Assembly: GCF_009428905.1 (NCBI RefSeq)
Contig: NZ_WHYR01000014.1
Location: forward strand, 1-64,000
DNA from: Desulfofundulus thermobenzoicus
GTDB taxonomy: Bacteria > Bacillota > Desulfotomaculia > Desulfotomaculales > Desulfovirgulaceae
Length of the DNA: 64,000 nt
Direction of reading: 5' to 3'
The notes below the pieces were generated by a model. The model was not told the origin of the DNA. It saw only the letters and a list, made by a program, of their open reading frames with translations, and did not search any database. Every line of letters begins with the position of its first letter. Position 1 is the stretch's first letter. The translations under genes were made by a program, and so were the position numbers. Positions 8,477 through 16,936 of this stretch are shown in pieces.

Positions 8477-8949
8477 TCTTTTTTCCCCCGATGGTCATGG
8501 TGACCGCCGCTACCCGTTTATAAAAAAGACGTGAGTGCGCCGGTCAAAGCATTCAGTGATTGACATTGCACTGAATGCCGGGCCATGAATGCGCCGTTTT
8601 GACTGAATTATTACATAACGTCCGGCATAATGATCGGGTGCCGATTTTCCCGGATCTCACTTGGCTTGTTTCATAATAAGATACTGTCGCGCAAACAACC
8701 GGAAGGATATTTTTCCTGGATTGGCGACAGTATCGATTGATTACAGGCTCTATTGGTTTTCTTCTATACCGGCAGTGTTTTTCCTTTGGCAGTTTATGCC
8801 AGTCAAACAATTCCGTCGGAAATGCCTTTCCCGGACCGTAACGCCATCTTAAATGGTCGCCGGAATAGCAGGGAATTCTCCGCAGTCACTTCCCCTTTCC
8901 GATTTTCATTGCCGGTGAAGGACCTGTTTTCCCATGAACAGCTTTTCTT
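8477..8949. other. 473-bp intergenic region with two perfect inverted repeats
   Basis: No convincing gene is seen. GCATTCAGTG at 8549-8558 is mirrored by CACTGAATGC at 8569-8578, about 70-100 nt before the MFS start, and could be an operator. GATACTGTCGC at 8680-8690 is mirrored by GCGACAGTATC at 8724-8734 around a 33-nt loop. Short reading frames here lack Shine-Dalgarno sequences and protein-like composition. Confidence 0.55.
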
Positions 8950-9507
8950 TTAAGCCGGAACCTTTACCGAAGAGGCCCTCGCCAGTTCAAACCCCGCTTC
9001 CAGGGCCTGCATATTCAAGGTTTCGGTACCTCCGGGGATGCGGGAAAGCAGCGCCTGCTGCAGCGACAGACGGGATACCGCGCCGGTGAGGCCCACCAGG
9101 ACGCCCAGGGCCACCATGTTGGCCACCAGTTCTTTGCCGGTCCTTTCCCGGGCCAGGCGGCTGATGGGGAAACCGTACACCCGGGCGGGAGTAGGCGGTA
9201 CGTTTTTCACGTACGTGTTATCCACGATCAGCAGGCCGCCCTTTTTGACCTTCCCGGCATATTTATCGGCCGCTTCCTGGCTCATGGCCAGCACCACATC
9301 GGGCAGGACCACCTTGGGGTAATCAATTTCACCGTCACTGATAATCACTTCCGCCTTGCTGGCGCCTCCCCGGGCTTCCGGGCCGTAGGACTGGGCCTGT
9401 ACGGCGTTTTTGCCGTCCCGGATGGCGGCATCGGCTAAAATAACGCCCGCCAGGATCAGGCCCTGGCCGCCGGAACCGCTGAGTCTGTATTCCCATGTAG
9501 CAGTCAT
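8950..9507 (-). CDS. korC: 2-oxoacid:ferredoxin oxidoreductase, gamma subunit
   Basis: The 185-residue protein carries the gamma-domain features: YRLSGSGGQGLILAGVILADAA at the N-terminus, followed by QSYGPEARGGASKAEVIISD and PDVVLAMSQEAADKY. The gamma subunit bridges the alpha and beta parts of pyruvate/2-oxoglutarate:ferredoxin oxidoreductases. It is last in the order korD-korA-korB-korC, the usual arrangement for four-subunit 2-oxoglutarate (KGOR) enzymes that make succinyl-CoA or run in reverse to fix CO2. The 64-nt gap to korB contains a short GGGTCTGTCCCC repeat. Confidence 0.9.
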   Translation of the reverse strand: MTATWEYRLSGSGGQGLILAGVILADAAIRDGKNAVQAQSYGPEARGGASKAEVIISDGEIDYPKVVLPDVVLAMSQEAADKYAGKVKKGGLLIVDNTYVKNVPPTPARVYGFPISRLARERTGKELVANMVALGVLVGLTGAVSRLSLQQALLSRIPGGTETLNMQALEAGFELARASSVKVPA

Positions 9508-9571
9508 TTCAGATCATCTCCTTAGGGTAGTCGTTAGTCGCTGGACGCAAATAAGGGTCTGTCCCCTATTG

Positions 9572-10417
9572 TTAATCGCTTCCATTTCTGGTTGTTTCGG
9601 CGGCCCGGCCCCGGGCCCGGGCAATGACCTGTTCGTACATGGCGGTATATTCGGGGGCTTCCCCCTTATACAGCTCGCCGATGATGATCTTGTCCTGCAG
9701 TTCTGCCGGGCTCATTTTTTCCGCCTGTTTTCTGGTTACGGCATGCTCCTTCTGCCACAGGAGCATCTTTAATCCGTTGCCCATTTTATTGCGCCGCCCG
9801 TAACCCACCGGGCAGGCGGTGACGGCCTCGATGACACTAAAGCCCTTATTATTTGCCCCGGCTACAATCAACTTTTCCAGCATGGTGGCGTGGTAGGTGG
9901 TGGCCCTGGCCACATAGGTGGCGCCGGCGCCTTTGGCCAGTTCGGCAATATCAAAGCTTCTCTCTATATTGCCGTAGGGAGCGGTAGTTGCCCTTTTGCC
10001 GGAAGGAGTGAGGGGTGAATATTGCCCCCCGGTCATCCCATAGATGCTGTTGTTAAAAATGATGGCTGTGAGGTCTATATTGCGCCTGGCAGCGTGTATA
10101 AAGTGATTTCCGCCGATGGCCGTGGCGTCGCCATCACCCATCAGTACGAAGACGGCCAGTTCCGGCCGGGCCAGCTTTATGCCCGTGGCAAAGGCCAGCG
10201 CCCGCCCGTGGGTGGTGTGCAGCGTGTTGAAATCCAGGTAGCCGGCCGCCCGGGAGGAACAGCCGATGCCGGAAACCACCACGGTTTTGTCCGGGTTCAA
10301 GTCCAGTTTCTCAACGGCCCGGACCAGCGCCGATAAAACAATGCCGTTGCCGCATCCGGGACACCATATATGGGGAAAGCGATCGGACCGCAGGTGGGAT
10401 TCAACTTGCGTGAGCAT
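9572..10417 (-). CDS. korB: 2-oxoacid:ferredoxin oxidoreductase, beta (TPP-binding) subunit
   Basis: The 281-residue protein has the beta-subunit signature WCPGCGNGIVL at about 18-28, giving cluster ligand cysteines, and the thiamine diphosphate/Mg motif GDGDATAIGGNHFIHAARRN followed by NNSIYGMTGGQYSP. It performs TPP-dependent oxidative decarboxylation and electron transfer. It overlaps korA by 17 nt, consistent with coupled translation. Sequence features favour the 2-oxoglutarate or branched 2-oxoacid type over pyruvate, because the enzyme is split into alpha, beta, gamma and a small ferredoxin. The substrate assignment remains an inference. Confidence 0.92.
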   Translation of the reverse strand: MLTQVESHLRSDRFPHIWCPGCGNGIVLSALVRAVEKLDLNPDKTVVVSGIGCSSRAAGYLDFNTLHTTHGRALAFATGIKLARPELAVFVLMGDGDATAIGGNHFIHAARRNIDLTAIIFNNSIYGMTGGQYSPLTPSGKRATTAPYGNIERSFDIAELAKGAGATYVARATTYHATMLEKLIVAGANNKGFSVIEAVTACPVGYGRRNKMGNGLKMLLWQKEHAVTRKQAEKMSPAELQDKIIIGELYKGEAPEYTAMYEQVIARARGRAAETTRNGSD

Positions 10418-11561
10418 TTATGGTCACCTCCCTGATGGCCGACAGTATTTCGTCAAAGGCAATCAGTTCGCCGCTTAACCGGTGCACTCCCGTCACCGCA
10501 GCCCGGCCCCGCACCGCCCGTTCCACTTCTCCTTTGAGCTGGCCCAGGTTCATTTCGGCCACGATGATGTGCCGCACCCGGCCGGCCAGTTCCGCCACCG
10601 CTTCTTCCGGGAAGGGCCAGATGGTTACCGGCCGGAACAGCCCCGCCTTGATGCCGGCCGCCCGGGCGTCCTTCACCGCCCGCTTTGCCGACCGGGCCAC
10701 CCCCCCGTAGGCCACCACCACCACTTCCGCATCGGCCAGTTCATAGCTATCCACGGTGACAATATCATCCAGGTGATCCGTCAGTTTCCGGTGCAAACGC
10801 AGGATTAAATCTTCCGCCACCCGGGGGTCGGTGGTGGGGTTGCCCCGCTCATCGTGCACCAGGCCGGTCACGTGGTAGCGGTAACCATCTCCGAAATTGG
10901 CCATGGGCGGCACGCCGTCTTCATCGGACCGGTAGGGCCGATAATCCTGCGGCTTTGACCCGGGCTTTTTCCGTTCGATGATCTCCAGTTCCTCCGCCCG
11001 GGGCAGGACCACCCGTTCCCGCATATGGCCGATCACTTCATCCATGAGCAGGATCACCGGCACCCGGTACTTTTCCGAAAGATTCACCGCCCGGACGCTT
11101 AAGGTGTATGCTTCCCGCACCGAGGAGGGGCAGAGGACGATTACCGGGTGGTCGCCGTGGGTTCCCCAGCGGGCCTGCATGACGTCTCCCTGGGCGGGGG
11201 CGGTGGGGATGCCCGTGCTGGGGCCCCAGCGCTGCACATTGACCACCACGCAGGGTATTTCCGCCATGGCCGCATAGCCGATATTCTCCTGCTTCAGGGA
11301 AAAGCCCGGTCCGCTGGTGGCGGTGAGGGCCTTCACCCCGGTGAGGGAGGCCCCGATGACGGCGGCCATACTGGCGATTTCATCTTCCATTTGAATGAAC
11401 TTACCACCCAGTACGGGCAGGCGCTCGGCCATGAGCTCGGCTATTTCCGTGGAAGGGGTGATGGGGTAGCCGGCAAAAAAGCGCACCCCGGCCGCCAAAG
11501 CCCCTTCCACCACCGCCTCGTTGCCCTGCATCAGACGGGCCATTTCCACCACATCACTCAT
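10401..11561 (-). CDS. korA: 2-oxoacid:ferredoxin oxidoreductase, alpha subunit
   Basis: The 386-residue protein starts with GNEAVVEGALAAGVRFFAGY then PITPSTEIAELMAERLP, the conserved alpha-subunit region, and has MEDEIASMAAVIGASLTGVKALT and GPSTGIPTAPAQGDVMQARWG. It binds the pyrimidine side of TPP together with KorB. It overlaps the ferredoxin gene upstream by 8 nt and korB downstream, so all four genes are one operon. In a strict anaerobe this complex would link 2-oxoglutarate and succinyl-CoA through reduced ferredoxin, complementing the isocitrate dehydrogenase-like gene at 1012-2013. Confidence 0.92.
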   Translation of the reverse strand: MSDVVEMARLMQGNEAVVEGALAAGVRFFAGYPITPSTEIAELMAERLPVLGGKFIQMEDEIASMAAVIGASLTGVKALTATSGPGFSLKQENIGYAAMAEIPCVVVNVQRWGPSTGIPTAPAQGDVMQARWGTHGDHPVIVLCPSSVREAYTLSVRAVNLSEKYRVPVILLMDEVIGHMRERVVLPRAEELEIIERKKPGSKPQDYRPYRSDEDGVPPMANFGDGYRYHVTGLVHDERGNPTTDPRVAEDLILRLHRKLTDHLDDIVTVDSYELADAEVVVVAYGGVARSAKRAVKDARAAGIKAGLFRPVTIWPFPEEAVAELAGRVRHIIVAEMNLGQLKGEVERAVRGRAAVTGVHRLSGELIAFDEILSAIREVTINAHAS

Positions 11562-11778
11562 CTTCCCTCACCTCTATGCCAATGGCAAAGTCCGGACAGT
11601 GGATTTCACACCGGCCGCAGCCGGTACACCGGTCGGGATTGGCCACCGCGACCCTGCCGGAATCATCCAGGGCCAGCACTTCTTTGGGGCACAGGGCCAC
11701 GCAAATCCCGCAGCCCTTGCACCACCCCTTGCGCACCTGTATATGCACGTTCCGTGGTAGAACCTGCGCTTCAGCCAT
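11554..11778 (-). CDS. korD: 2x[4Fe-4S] ferredoxin subunit of the oxidoreductase
   Basis: About 74 residues with two cluster motifs, CKGCGICVALCPKEV and CTGCGRCEIHCPDFA. This is the delta/ferredoxin-like subunit that takes electrons from the TPP site. The ATG giving MAEAQVLP is preferred, as GGGGTGA lies just upstream, though two upstream in-frame starts add only three residues. It is first in the kor operon. Confidence 0.88.
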   Translation of the reverse strand: MAEAQVLPRNVHIQVRKGWCKGCGICVALCPKEVLALDDSGRVAVANPDRCTGCGRCEIHCPDFAIGIEVREDE

Positions 11779-11984
11779 TACCATCACCCCATCACATTCA
11801 AGAATCCCCGGTCGTCAGAAGTCAACCGTCGGATTAAGCAGGAATCTACTAAAGCGAATTCCAGATTGAAACCTGATTTATCGATTTGCATTGTTTTATG
11901 AAGGGTACGATCATTCCCATCGGTACCTCATCTATGAAACCTGCCGAAGCAATATTTATGCCCGAGCTTCATTTTTCGGAAAAT

Positions 11985-12024
11985 ATAAAAAGAAAAAGCC
12001 GTAGAGCCCTTTTATGGCACGGCT
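11985..12024 (-). terminator. Intrinsic terminator (second of two)
   Basis: On the minus strand AGCCGT pairs with ACGGCT (12019-12024 with 11997-12002), followed by TTTTTCTTTTT. It lies directly behind a first terminator, after the nuoG-like gene. Confidence 0.7.
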
Positions 12025-12027
12025 CTG

Positions 12028-12061
12028 GCAAAAAATAAAGCAGGAAGCCGGTGCTTCCTGC
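12028..12061 (-). terminator. Intrinsic terminator (first of two) after the NuoEFG-like operon
   Basis: A perfect 9-bp stem GCAGGAAGC/GCTTCCTGC with a 4-nt loop (12040-12061) is followed on the minus strand by TTTATTTTTT. It is 95 nt beyond the stop of the nuoG-like gene. Confidence 0.8.
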
Positions 12062-12155
12062 AACCCGATTTTCCGAACCATTATCTCTTCCCGAGACAAA
12101 GTCCGTCTCATATTGCGACCAAAGAATGGATCCGGCCAGGAAAATGGCGGTAAAC

Positions 12156-12920
12156 TCAGGCCTCCCGCACGGCCATCTCATTATGAGAGGCAGTCGGGGT
12201 GGTTTGACCGCCCCCGGCAGCCTGATCCTTCAAAACCAGGGCCCCGGTTGGACAAACTTTTGCACACTCCCCGCAGCCACTGCACCCCGCCTGCCCCAGG
12301 GGCACATCCCCAAAGGTGGTCATTTTCCGCTCAAAACCGCGGTGGGCAAACCCCAGAATGCCTTCCCCCTTAAGCCGGCAGGCCTGCACACACCGGCCGC
12401 AGAGGACGCATTTATTGGGGTCGTAGATGACCGCCGGGCTGCTGTCGTCCACCGGCAGGTGGCGGTCCAGCTTCTTCAGCCGCTTCACCCGCAGGGGCAG
12501 CCGGCGCTCCCGGGCTATTTTTTGCAACTCACAGGAGCGGTTCCGGGCACACCGGGCGCAATCCAGGTGGTGGTTGGACAGGAGCAGCTCAAAGGCCGTA
12601 GCCACCAGGCGGTCCACCCGGGGTGAGCGGGTTTTCACCATCATCCCCTCCCGCACCGGCTCGGTGCAGGCCGTCACCGGCCGGGGATAGCCCTCCACCT
12701 CCACAAAGCACAGGCGGCAGGCGGCGGCCGGGTGGTCCCCGGAACGATGGCCGCCGTCACCGGCGGTTCCAGACCGGTCGGGGGCGGCGGGAGCCCCTGC
12801 CTCTTTCAGGGCGCAGAGGTTGGGAATGTATATGCCCTTTGCCAGGGCGGCCCGGAGCAGTTTTTCCCCTTCCCTGGCCTGAATGGTTCGTCCATCTATG
12901 GTTATGGTGACTGTTTTCAT
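12156..12920 (-). CDS. Short NuoG/HydA-N-terminus-like iron-sulfur protein
   Basis: The 254-residue protein consists only of the N-terminal Fe-S part of complex I NuoG or Fe-hydrogenase subunits. It has a 2Fe-2S domain (about 1-95), the His-Cys cluster segment HHLDCARCARNRSCELQ (about 116-132), and two 4Fe-4S motifs, CVLCGRCVQACRL and CSGCGECAKVCPT. The 2Fe-2S domain carries an unusual insertion: about 31 residues rich in Ala/Gly/Asp separate its first Cys (PNLC) from ACRLC, where relatives have about 10-11. No H-cluster or molybdopterin domain follows, so it must pass electrons to another protein. ATG at 12920 follows GGAGGG. It is the last gene after nuoE- and nuoF-like genes. Confidence 0.8.
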   Translation of the reverse strand: MKTVTITIDGRTIQAREGEKLLRAALAKGIYIPNLCALKEAGAPAAPDRSGTAGDGGHRSGDHPAAACRLCFVEVEGYPRPVTACTEPVREGMMVKTRSPRVDRLVATAFELLLSNHHLDCARCARNRSCELQKIARERRLPLRVKRLKKLDRHLPVDDSSPAVIYDPNKCVLCGRCVQACRLKGEGILGFAHRGFERKMTTFGDVPLGQAGCSGCGECAKVCPTGALVLKDQAAGGGQTTPTASHNEMAVREA

Positions 12921-12972
12921 TATCGTCAGCCCTCCGCCAGTTGAAAATGGACCATGCCTGTATTTACCTCGC

Positions 12973-13037
12973 ACAACCACGGGGACCGTCCCCCTGGCCC
13001 ACCCCGGGCAACCACGGGGACTGTCCACCTGTCCTAC
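12973..13037. repeat. Two short direct copies of a GGGGAC(C/T)GTCC element
   Basis: CAACCACGGGGACCGTCC at 12974 and CAACCACGGGGACTGTCC at 13009 lie between the nuoG-like and nuoF-like genes, with CACCTGTCCTACCCC after the second. They resemble the GGGGACGGTTC intergenic family found elsewhere in the window. Confidence 0.5.
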
Positions 13038-13056
13038 CCCTGGCCTACCTGAGGGA

Positions 13057-14988
13057 TTATGTTCCGGTACCCGCCGCCCCGCCCTTTTCCCTTTCGGCCA
13101 CCAGCCCCGGCGGGGAAAGCTTCACCACCGCCCGGTACTGGGGCGGGCAGGCCTCCATGCAGCTGTTGCACTTCACGCATTTTTCCTGGTTGATCACCTT
13201 GATGCGGTCCTCGTTGCTGTAAATGGCCTCCACCGGGCAGCTGCCCACACAGGCGTCACAGGAACGCTCGCATTTTTCCGGCAGGATGTAATAGGCGATG
13301 AGTTCCGGACACATCAGCGCCGGGCAGCGCCCCTCTTTTATGTGCGCCTCGTATTCCTCCCGGAAATAGCGGATGGTGCTCAACACCGGGTTGGGCGCCG
13401 TTTTGCCCAGACCGCACAGGGAGCCGGCCTTCACGTCTTCCGCCAGTTCCAGCAGCAGGTCGATGTCCTCCGGCCGGCCCCGCCCTTTAGTGATTCCCTC
13501 CAGTATCTCCAGCATCTGCCGGGTGCCCAGGCGGCACATGGTGCACTTGCCGCAGGACTCCTTCTGGGTGAAGTCCAGGAAAAAACGGGCCACTTCCACC
13601 ATACAGTCGTCCTGGTCCAGGATGACCATCCCCCCGGACCCCATCATGGCCCCGGCCCGGGACAGGGAATCAAAGTCTATGGGCAGGTCCAGGGCCGACT
13701 CGGGCAGGCACCCCCCCGAAGGGCCGCCGATCTGCACGGCCTTGAAGGCCTTTCCTTTGGGAATGCCGCTGCCCACGTCATAGACCAGCTCCCGCAGGGT
13801 GGTGCCCATGGGCACCTCGGCCAGGCCCGTATTCACCACCTTGCCCGCCAGGGCAAAGACGGCGGTGCCGGGGCTGCCGGCGGTGCCGGTTTCCCTGAAC
13901 CACCCGGCCCCCTTTTCCACGATATGGGGCACGTAGGCCAGGGTTTTCACGTTGTCAATGACCGTGGGCCGGCCCCACAGGCCGGCCGTGGCCGGGAAGG
14001 GCGGCCGGTGGCGGGGCAGGCCCGGCTCCCCTTCCATGGAGGCGATCAGGGCCGTCTCCTCGCCGCAGACAAAGGCCCCGGAACCCTGGAAAACGTCCAC
14101 CTCGCAGTCAAAGCCGCTGCCCAGGATGTTCCGGCCCAACAGGCCCGCTTCCCGGGCCTGGTGCAGCGCCCTTCTGACCCGGTCCACCGCCAGGGGGTAT
14201 TCGGCCCGGATGTAAAAATAACCCTGCCGGGCACCCACGGCACGGGCGGCAATGAGCAGCCCCTCCAGAACCTGGTGGGGGTTGGACTCCAGGATGGTGC
14301 GGTCCATGAAGGCCCCCGGGTCCCCCTCGTCGGCGTTGCAGATCACATACTTTTCACCGCCCGGGGCCAGGCGGCAGGTTTCCCACTTGCGCCCGGTGGG
14401 AAAGCCGGCCCCGCCCCGTCCCCTTAAACCCGCAGATTTGATCTCCTCCACAATCCATTCCGGCCCTTTTACCAGTGCCCTGGCCAGGGCGCCGTAGCCC
14501 CCCAGGGCAAGGTAATGGTGGATATTCTCGGGATCGATCAGGCCGCACTTTTCCAGGATAATGGGCTTTTCCACCAGCCCCCGGGGGAAATCGGCCAGGG
14601 TGGGTACCATGTCGTTGGGTTCCAGGGCCGCCAGGGCAAACTCCAGGCAGGGGTCGCCCCCGGCCAGATAATCCTGCACCAGCCGGGCGGCGATGCCTTC
14701 CGTGACATAACCGTAACAGATGGGCGGAAAACCCTGGTTATAAATAACCACCAGGGGTTCGGCATAACAGTGGCCCATGCACCCCACTTCCATGAGATGG
14801 GCGTCAATCCCGCTCTTTTTCAGCTCTTCCCTGAAAACCATGACGATTTCCAGGGCACCGGCGGCCCGGCCGCAGGTGGCCGTGCCCACCAGCACCAGGG
14901 GCTTTTCATGCAGTGACTGCCACAGGGCTGTAGCTTTAACCTGCAATGCGGCAAAATTTTCTGTCACTATTTCTTTCGATATGTTCAC
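13057..14988 (-). CDS. NADH-binding flavoprotein, NuoF/HndC/HydB-like
   Basis: The 643-residue protein has five parts. An N-terminal thioredoxin-like 2Fe-2S domain covers about 1-120 (TATCGRAAGA and VGCMGHCYAEP). The NADH site is GLRGRGGAGFPTGRKW and the FMN site is NADEGDPGAFMDR. An SLBB region precedes the 4Fe-4S motif SCGKCTMCRLGTRQ. The C-terminal two-cluster ferredoxin carries CERSCDACVGSCP and CVKCNSCMEACPP. This is the electron-entry subunit of NAD-dependent hydrogenases, formate dehydrogenases and bifurcating complexes. It overlaps the NuoE-like gene by 4 nt (ATGA). Without hydrogenase or formate dehydrogenase domains nearby, its redox partner is unknown; electron bifurcation with ferredoxin is a reasonable inference only. 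Confidence 0.9.
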   Translation of the reverse strand: MNISKEIVTENFAALQVKATALWQSLHEKPLVLVGTATCGRAAGALEIVMVFREELKKSGIDAHLMEVGCMGHCYAEPLVVIYNQGFPPICYGYVTEGIAARLVQDYLAGGDPCLEFALAALEPNDMVPTLADFPRGLVEKPIILEKCGLIDPENIHHYLALGGYGALARALVKGPEWIVEEIKSAGLRGRGGAGFPTGRKWETCRLAPGGEKYVICNADEGDPGAFMDRTILESNPHQVLEGLLIAARAVGARQGYFYIRAEYPLAVDRVRRALHQAREAGLLGRNILGSGFDCEVDVFQGSGAFVCGEETALIASMEGEPGLPRHRPPFPATAGLWGRPTVIDNVKTLAYVPHIVEKGAGWFRETGTAGSPGTAVFALAGKVVNTGLAEVPMGTTLRELVYDVGSGIPKGKAFKAVQIGGPSGGCLPESALDLPIDFDSLSRAGAMMGSGGMVILDQDDCMVEVARFFLDFTQKESCGKCTMCRLGTRQMLEILEGITKGRGRPEDIDLLLELAEDVKAGSLCGLGKTAPNPVLSTIRYFREEYEAHIKEGRCPALMCPELIAYYILPEKCERSCDACVGSCPVEAIYSNEDRIKVINQEKCVKCNSCMEACPPQYRAVVKLSPPGLVAEREKGGAAGTGT

Positions 14989-15512
14989 TTTATTTCGCCT
15001 TCTTTCCCCTGCTCCCGGCCCTTCTGGATTTTTACCCCGTGGGAGAAAAGCAGGCCGTCCACCCGGGTGGGGGTCATGCGTCCATAGACCTCTTCATCCA
15101 GCACCGTCACGGGGGCCATGGTGCAGCAGCCCACACAGGCCACCCTTTCCAGGCTGAATTCCCGGTCTTCCGTCACACCGCCCACGTCGATGCGCAAACG
15201 CCTCTTCCAGCAGTCCAGGATGATCTGGCCCCCCTTCATGTGGCAGGCGGTGCCCATGCACACCTTCACCTGGTGTTTGCCGGGGGGTATGAGCCGGAAC
15301 TGGTTGTAAAAGGTTACCACACTGTAGACATCCATGGGGGGGATGCCCAGATGCCGGGCCACCTCCCCCATGGCCTCCAGGGGCACATAACCCAGCCTCT
15401 CCTGCACCTGCTGCAGGATGGGGATCAGATTCCCCCGGTGCCCGGGGTACCGCTTTAAAATATCCCCGGTTTCCTCTATGGCCACCCGTTTTTCTTCTTC
15501 CGTTAAATTCAT
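14985..15512 (-). CDS. NuoE/HndA-like 2Fe-2S subunit
   Basis: The 175-residue protein begins MNLTEEEKRVAIEE, behind GGGAGAGGTGGCC. It has the helical bundle segment NLIPILQQVQERLGYVPLEAM and the thioredoxin-like 2Fe-2S domain with cysteines in KVCMGTACHMKGG and ERVACVGCCTMAPV. It is the small partner of NuoF in NADH-oxidising modules. It is first of the three-gene operon; the 202-nt gap before it (15513-15714) has no strong promoter match and carries the tail of the preceding gene's transcript with a GC-rich hairpin (about 15655-15681). Confidence 0.88.
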   Translation of the reverse strand: MNLTEEEKRVAIEETGDILKRYPGHRGNLIPILQQVQERLGYVPLEAMGEVARHLGIPPMDVYSVVTFYNQFRLIPPGKHQVKVCMGTACHMKGGQIILDCWKRRLRIDVGGVTEDREFSLERVACVGCCTMAPVTVLDEEVYGRMTPTRVDGLLFSHGVKIQKGREQGKEGEIK

Positions 15513-15714
15513 GGCCACCTCTCCCGTCAACTGATGAAAAAACGGCCCGGAAGACCGCAAGGCTTTTATAAAAGCTTTTTCATAATAATAACGCTAAAGA
15601 TGTTAACGGTCAACAGTTTAAAGAATTGCGATTATCAATTTAACGAAGCAATAGGAGCCCGGCCTCAACCGGGGCCCCTGATTTAAACAATAAACTACTC
15701 AACCTGCAACATTT

Positions 15715-16365
15715 TTAAGGATTTTGATAATCAATCTCACCCGGCAGGGGTGGATCACCAATGATGGATATGACCATGGGGGAAGGGGGAACGGTTTTCT
15801 TTTCTTCTTTTATACCCCTGGTCAGGCCAAAAACCACATAAACCTCCCGGAATACAGGCATGGGTAAACCAAGGGACTGCATGGCGCGCCACTGCAATCC
15901 CGTACAGGGGAAGCCAGGTGCTTTGGTATAATTTCGTTGCCACTGATTATCGAAAAGAACTGCCAGCCGGTCTTTTAAGGGGTTTTCGTCTTTATAAACT
16001 GTAAGGATCCGGTCAACCCGCAATAGACACAGGGAACGTTTCTGCCGGCCCATTAACGTCAGGAATGCAGCACCATCTTCCCTGTGCTCGCGGCAAAAAG
16101 CCAGTAACTGCTGGTTGGTTAACCTGCATCTGCGCGAGGCGGCGCTTATTTCGTAATCCTCGGAATGGGGCGGGTCGCTGTAGCGCCAGGTGCCATCTAC
16201 CTTCAGTACATCACCCACTTCAATATGACCCCCGCACCTGTATTTGATGGCCGGCCAGTTATAGTTCCCCCGCGGGATTAGCCGTACCCAACGCCCCTGC
16301 AACGTCATACCCGCCACACAAAAACCTTCCTTCATTTTTGTGACGGCCAGAACAACCACTTCCAA
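15715..16365 (-). CDS. Uncharacterised protein, dual OB-like, in a DUF488 gene group
   Basis: The 216-residue protein has no transmembrane or known enzyme motif. The N-terminus VVVLAVTKMKEGFCVAGM and the segment GRWVRLIPRGNYNWP resemble the 'dual OB' proteins that co-occur with DUF488 genes; this is from memory of the family, not from a search. Two beta-rich modules can be seen, the second containing FPCTGLQWRAMQSLGLPMP and REVYVVFGLTRG. TTG at 16365 is chosen because GGGAGGG lies 7 nt upstream. It follows two DUF488 genes by 91 nt and is probably cotranscribed with them. Nucleic-acid binding is only a guess. Confidence 0.5.
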   Translation of the reverse strand: MEVVVLAVTKMKEGFCVAGMTLQGRWVRLIPRGNYNWPAIKYRCGGHIEVGDVLKVDGTWRYSDPPHSEDYEISAASRRCRLTNQQLLAFCREHREDGAAFLTLMGRQKRSLCLLRVDRILTVYKDENPLKDRLAVLFDNQWQRNYTKAPGFPCTGLQWRAMQSLGLPMPVFREVYVVFGLTRGIKEEKKTVPPSPMVISIIGDPPLPGEIDYQNP

Positions 16366-16456
16366 ACACCAGCCCTCCCATGCGATAAATAAAACCAATA
16401 CAAATTACGGCAGCATAGTTAACCGGCTGACAAGCAGGAATGCCGGTTTTCTGGCC

Positions 16457-16936
16457 TCAAAACAAATGCTCAACCACTATAGCGGGATCGTATCGGACCA
16501 GATACTCGGCCACCAGACGGCGGTGGCAGTGCTCCGGTCTATCCTCGGTACATAACAGGCAGTTGATCTCTTTCGGGTTAATCTCCCGCCCCCAGCATTC
16601 CTCAGCTCGTCGTTCTTCCAGAATTTTTAGAAATTCCCTTTGATATTCGTTCCAGCTGACTTTCTTGCCCTGATAGGCCCTTAAAAGTTCCTCCGGGGGA
16701 GCCAGCCCCGGAAGATGGATGTAATCAATTTCCACCAGGGAAAGAATGTATTCCAAATCTTCTTTTTTAGCAAAACCGGCAAGCTGGGAGGTGTTATGCA
16801 ATCTGACATCCACCACTCTCTGCACGCCGGCTTCCTTTAAAAGTTCAATAAAACGGCGCAGACTTTTACGGGAAAAACCGATGGTACATAATTTTTTACC
16901 AAGAGCCTTTTGTCCTGCTTCCTGACTATAAACCAA
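16457..16936 (-). CDS. DUF488 family protein
   Basis: The 159-residue protein shows the DUF488 features LCTIGFSRKSLRRFIELL, VVDVRLHNTSQLAGFAKKED and the C-terminal CLLCTEDRPEHCHRRLVAEYL with paired Cys and His residues. The family function is not settled. TTG at 16936 is chosen because AGGAGG lies 9 nt upstream; it overlaps the end of the other DUF488 gene by 11 nt. The two DUF488 proteins belong to different subtypes, since the upstream one is shorter on the conserved tail and matches the YeaO-like form. Confidence 0.75.
   Translation of the reverse strand: MVYSQEAGQKALGKKLCTIGFSRKSLRRFIELLKEAGVQRVVDVRLHNTSQLAGFAKKEDLEYILSLVEIDYIHLPGLAPPEELLRAYQGKKVSWNEYQREFLKILEERRAEECWGREINPKEINCLLCTEDRPEHCHRRLVAEYLVRYDPAIVVEHLF

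Larger units (their letters stand above)
11779..12155. other. 377-bp region between the kor and nuo-like operons
   Basis: It holds a copy of the GTCAGAAGTC...CGTCGGATTAA intergenic repeat (about 11812-11835) and two terminators for the operon arriving from the right. The remainder is AT-richer and probably contains the kor promoter, but no -35/-10 pair of good quality could be picked. Confidence 0.45.

Noticed and set aside
12883-14427. A 514-codon open frame on the plus strand
   Set aside because: It lies antisense to the NuoF-like gene, has no ribosome-binding site and a composition typical of reversed GC-rich code; the minus-strand frame carries full NuoF motifs.
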